From Methanomassiliicoccales archaeon (GTDB lineage Archaea > Thermoplasmatota > Thermoplasmata > SG8-5), in assembly GCA_030636255.1 (NCBI GenBank), contig DAOVXH010000022.1, positions 1 to 14,148 on the forward strand: 14,148 bases of DNA, in the 5' to 3' direction. Made by a program: the position numbers and the translations under genes. Below the pieces are notes generated by a model. The model was not told the DNA's origin, did not search any database, and saw only the letters and a list, made by a program, of their open reading frames with translations. This document shows, piece after piece, positions 12,356 through 14,148 of the stretch (its first letter is position 1; each line of letters starts with the position of its first letter).

Positions 12356-13576
12356 TTATAATTGATATAGATATGCAAATATCTTTGCATCATTCACCAG
12401 ATTTTCTATTACAGTGTACTCATTTGGTTCATGTGCCAGTTCATCATTTGTTTCCCAGACAATGGCTGGCAATCCTTTCTGCCTGAAAAAAGCAGCACAT
12501 GTTCCGCCGCCGATGCCCATTGGCCCTGCCTCGATGCCTCTTACCTCTTTCAAAGCCTGTTGAAGCTTCTTGACTATTGGTGAATCTGGAGGTGTTGCAG
12601 GTGGGGCCTGGGACATGCTGACCTTGTCAAACTTGATAATTGCGCCAGTGTCCTTTTCCACTTCCTTGGCAATCTTCTTTATGAACTTCAGAATTTCTTC
12701 CAGGTTCTCAGGGGGCAGAATCCGGCAGTCCATGTAGAAAATATCCTCGCCTGGGATGGTGTTCACATTTGGAACATTTGGTTCTTTTTTGGTTGCCTCG
12801 AATGTTGAGAATGGAGGGTCAAAAAGTGAATCCTGGGTGTCATATTTCTCATAAAGCTCATCACATATTCTGGCAACGAACTTTGAAGCGGCTCTGAAGG
12901 CATTTGTGCCCTTGTGTGGTCGGCTGGCATGGGCCTGTTTTCCACTGGTAACAACCTTCAATTGCATATGTGATTTCTCAACAACCTCTATCTTGGAGCC
13001 GTCAGGGGAACCAGCGTCTGGAACAACAATCAGGTCATCCTTTGTGAATAAATTCTGTTTCACAAGATGCTGGATTCCAAACTTGCTACCCACTTCCTCG
13101 TCTGCCACAAAAGCTACCTTCACAGTTCTGGTTTGCTTGGCACCAGAATCAAGCAATGCCTTTGCAGCGAAAAGACTTGATGCAAGTGACTGGCCATTGT
13201 CCTCAACTCCTCTTCCGTAGAGCTTACCTCTCTTGATAACCGGGTCATAGGGGTCTGTCTTCCATAAATCCAGGTCACCCTCAGGAACAATATCCATGTG
13301 GCTGATAACCCAGATAGGAGGCAATTTTTTATCTGTACCAGGTAAGGTGATAATGATATTTGGTCTGTAACCGGCACTCACCCGGTCATCCTTGACCGTG
13401 ATTACCTCAACGTTCTTGAATCCCATCTGGTCAAGACGCATTTGAATGAACTGGCTCCGCTCGGACTCTCCATCGCCATCACTGTCCGGGGCTATGGCCT
13501 TGATTCTGCACATCTCTGTGAGAAAAATTACCATATCATGTTTCAGGTCATCTACTGATTGGTTGAGGTCATGCAT
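12356..13576 (-). CDS. M20-family metallopeptidase (DapE/ArgE/carboxypeptidase-like)
   Basis: M20 enzymes are dinuclear zinc hydrolases that cut amide bonds of small peptides or N-acylated amino acids in the cytoplasm. The 406-residue protein shows the whole active site: SHMDIVP (His93, Asp95), GRGVEDNG with bridging Asp126, DEEVGS with catalytic Glu160 and metal-binding Glu161, PDAGS with Asp187, and the final metal ligand His382 in AHEPNEY. The dimerisation lid domain starts near 205 and contains the KQAHASRPHKG segment (His216). GGGTCAAFFR near the C-terminus belongs to the family too. It could be a desuccinylase, deacetylase or dipeptidase; sequence motifs alone do not separate them, and no lysine or arginine genes are nearby. 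No strong ribosome binding site precedes the ATG. It converges with the SPFH gene. Confidence 0.92.
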   Translation of the reverse strand: MHDLNQSVDDLKHDMVIFLTEMCRIKAIAPDSDGDGESERSQFIQMRLDQMGFKNVEVITVKDDRVSAGYRPNIIITLPGTDKKLPPIWVISHMDIVPEGDLDLWKTDPYDPVIKRGKLYGRGVEDNGQSLASSLFAAKALLDSGAKQTRTVKVAFVADEEVGSKFGIQHLVKQNLFTKDDLIVVPDAGSPDGSKIEVVEKSHMQLKVVTSGKQAHASRPHKGTNAFRAASKFVARICDELYEKYDTQDSLFDPPFSTFEATKKEPNVPNVNTIPGEDIFYMDCRILPPENLEEILKFIKKIAKEVEKDTGAIIKFDKVSMSQAPPATPPDSPIVKKLQQALKEVRGIEAGPMGIGGGTCAAFFRQKGLPAIVWETNDELAHEPNEYTVIENLVNDAKIFAYLYQL

Positions 13577-13635
13577 ATTGGTTACCAGAATTCTGAAATG
13601 GGGGAATGTTGATAAATGTTTGGGCTGATTATTTA

Positions 13636-13660
13636 GGGGTTGGGGTTCAGGGAATAGGGG
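13636..13660 (+). repeat. G-rich telomere-like repeat, copy 3, with a full G-quadruplex pattern
   Basis: Four G-runs (13636-13639, 13642-13645, 13650-13652, 13657-13660) are joined by spacers TT, TTCA and AATA. This satisfies the common rule of four runs of at least three G with short loops. It lies between the peptidase gene and the surface-protein gene, both on the minus strand, so their RNA would carry the C-rich side. It shares GGGTTCAGGG with copy 2. Confidence 0.65.
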
Positions 13661-13711
13661 CTGAGTTGTGAGCTGTCAAAAATAGGTTTGTGGTTTTGAT
13701 TTTTCAAGAAG

Positions 13712-14148
13712 TTAATCAATTTTAACTTGATATACCAGCACTATTAAAACCAATAAGGAAACAACAAAAATCAATATCCCCCAAAAAGAATTATTCTTAT
13801 ACTGCACATCTGGATTTAATGGCTCATAATCATCCTCATCTATTACGCCATCACCATCATCGTCATTATCTGCATTATTTCCAATGCCATCACCGTCCGT
13901 GTCAATAGTCTCATTTGGGTCTAATGGGAAGGCATCTTCAGTATCTGGGACGCCGTCATTGTCACTATCTGTTTCAGGACTTGTACCATTTTCAATATTG
14001 ATTTCAGTTGTGAAATTGAACGTGTAATTTTTATCGAGATAATTGTACGCATTGTCCCACAAATTGTTGATTAGCATCACTGTATAGGTTGTGTTTGCAG
14101 ATAAATTACTTGAAAACGTGACCATTATTGCAGTATTATTTTCTATTC
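13712..14148 (-). CDS. C-terminal part of a large surface protein: Ig-like domain, calcium repeats, membrane anchor
   Basis: The frame is open from the right edge, so the N-terminal part is missing; 145 residues are visible. They begin within an SbsA-like (Big_5) Ig domain: MVTFSSNLSANTTYTVML, a VKD-like turn (LWDNAYNYLDKN) and the closing strand YTFNFTTE. Next is a thrombospondin-type-3 region with repeated D-x-D-x-D-G motifs (DSDNDGVPD, DTDGDGIGN, DDDGDGVIDEDD), which binds calcium. The end has one hydrophobic segment (WGILIFVVSLLVLIVLVY) and a short charged tail, so the protein is held in the cell membrane by its C-terminus with its bulk outside. Such proteins are common in archaeal envelopes, with roles in adhesion or structure. 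The internal ATG at 14125 is not the start because the same fold extends upstream. Confidence 0.88.
   Translation of the reverse strand, partial: IENNTAIMVTFSSNLSANTTYTVMLINNLWDNAYNYLDKNYTFNFTTEINIENGTSPETDSDNDGVPDTEDAFPLDPNETIDTDGDGIGNNADNDDDGDGVIDEDDYEPLNPDVQYKNNSFWGILIFVVSLLVLIVLVYQVKID

Overview
The window is a piece of an archaeal chromosome, most likely from a euryarchaeon. Thermoplasmatota is my best guess, but the sequence here does not prove it. The gene set says archaea: a Hjc-type Holliday junction resolvase, aIF5B, archaeal/eukaryal Trm1 and a THEP1 NTPase. Several genes have A/T-rich TATA-like boxes about 22-30 bases before the start codon with little or no leader, and others have GGTGAT/GGAGG-type ribosome binding sites. 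Coding density is high, intergenic DNA is AT-rich, and I see no insertion sequence, CRISPR array, rRNA or recognisable tRNA.

Layout. Bases 1-161 (-) hold the start of a membrane protein that runs off the left edge. It is divergent from hjc (247-759, +). A secreted protein (988-1725, +) follows with a strong ribosome binding site and a clear terminator. A minus-strand block then carries a His/Cys-containing protein of unknown function (1848-2252) and a two-gene overlapping membrane operon (2290-3547). Next is a 550-base gap rich in inverted repeats (3548-4097), then infB/aIF5B (4098-5864), trm1 (5898-6989), a small two-TM protein (7130-7585) and a THEP1 NTPase (7703-8332). THEP1 is divergent from a PurF-family amidotransferase (8437-9840, +), which converges on a SlyD-like FKBP isomerase (9872-10357, -). 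Divergent from that lie a 53-codon small gene (10493-10654, +), a GNAT acetyltransferase (10698-11201, +) and an SPFH/prohibitin-like membrane protein (11410-12294, +) ending in a good terminator. An M20 metallopeptidase (12356-13576, -) and the C-terminal part of a calcium-repeat surface protein (13712-14148, -) close the window.

How the genes fit together. Two themes recur. One is information processing: recombination (Hjc), translation initiation (aIF5B) and tRNA modification (Trm1), the last two very probably cotranscribed. The other is the cell envelope: the SPFH protein, the signal-peptide protein, the anchored membrane pair and the Ig-like/thrombospondin-type-3 protein. The rest are single housekeeping or metabolic enzymes without a shared pathway, so I do not see a defence island or a biosynthetic cluster.

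The unusual material is mostly between genes. There is a family of G-rich, telomere-like short repeats at three sites, one of which is a textbook G-quadruplex pattern. A 65-base island of about 70% GC sits inside AT-rich DNA. An 18-bp near-perfect hairpin and a separate near-perfect 32-base palindrome lie in the 550-base gap. Among the proteins, the PurF-like enzyme keeps its glutaminase and Fe-S residues but has altered phosphoribosyl-binding motifs, the SlyD homologue carries a five-cysteine tail, and Hjc is enlarged.
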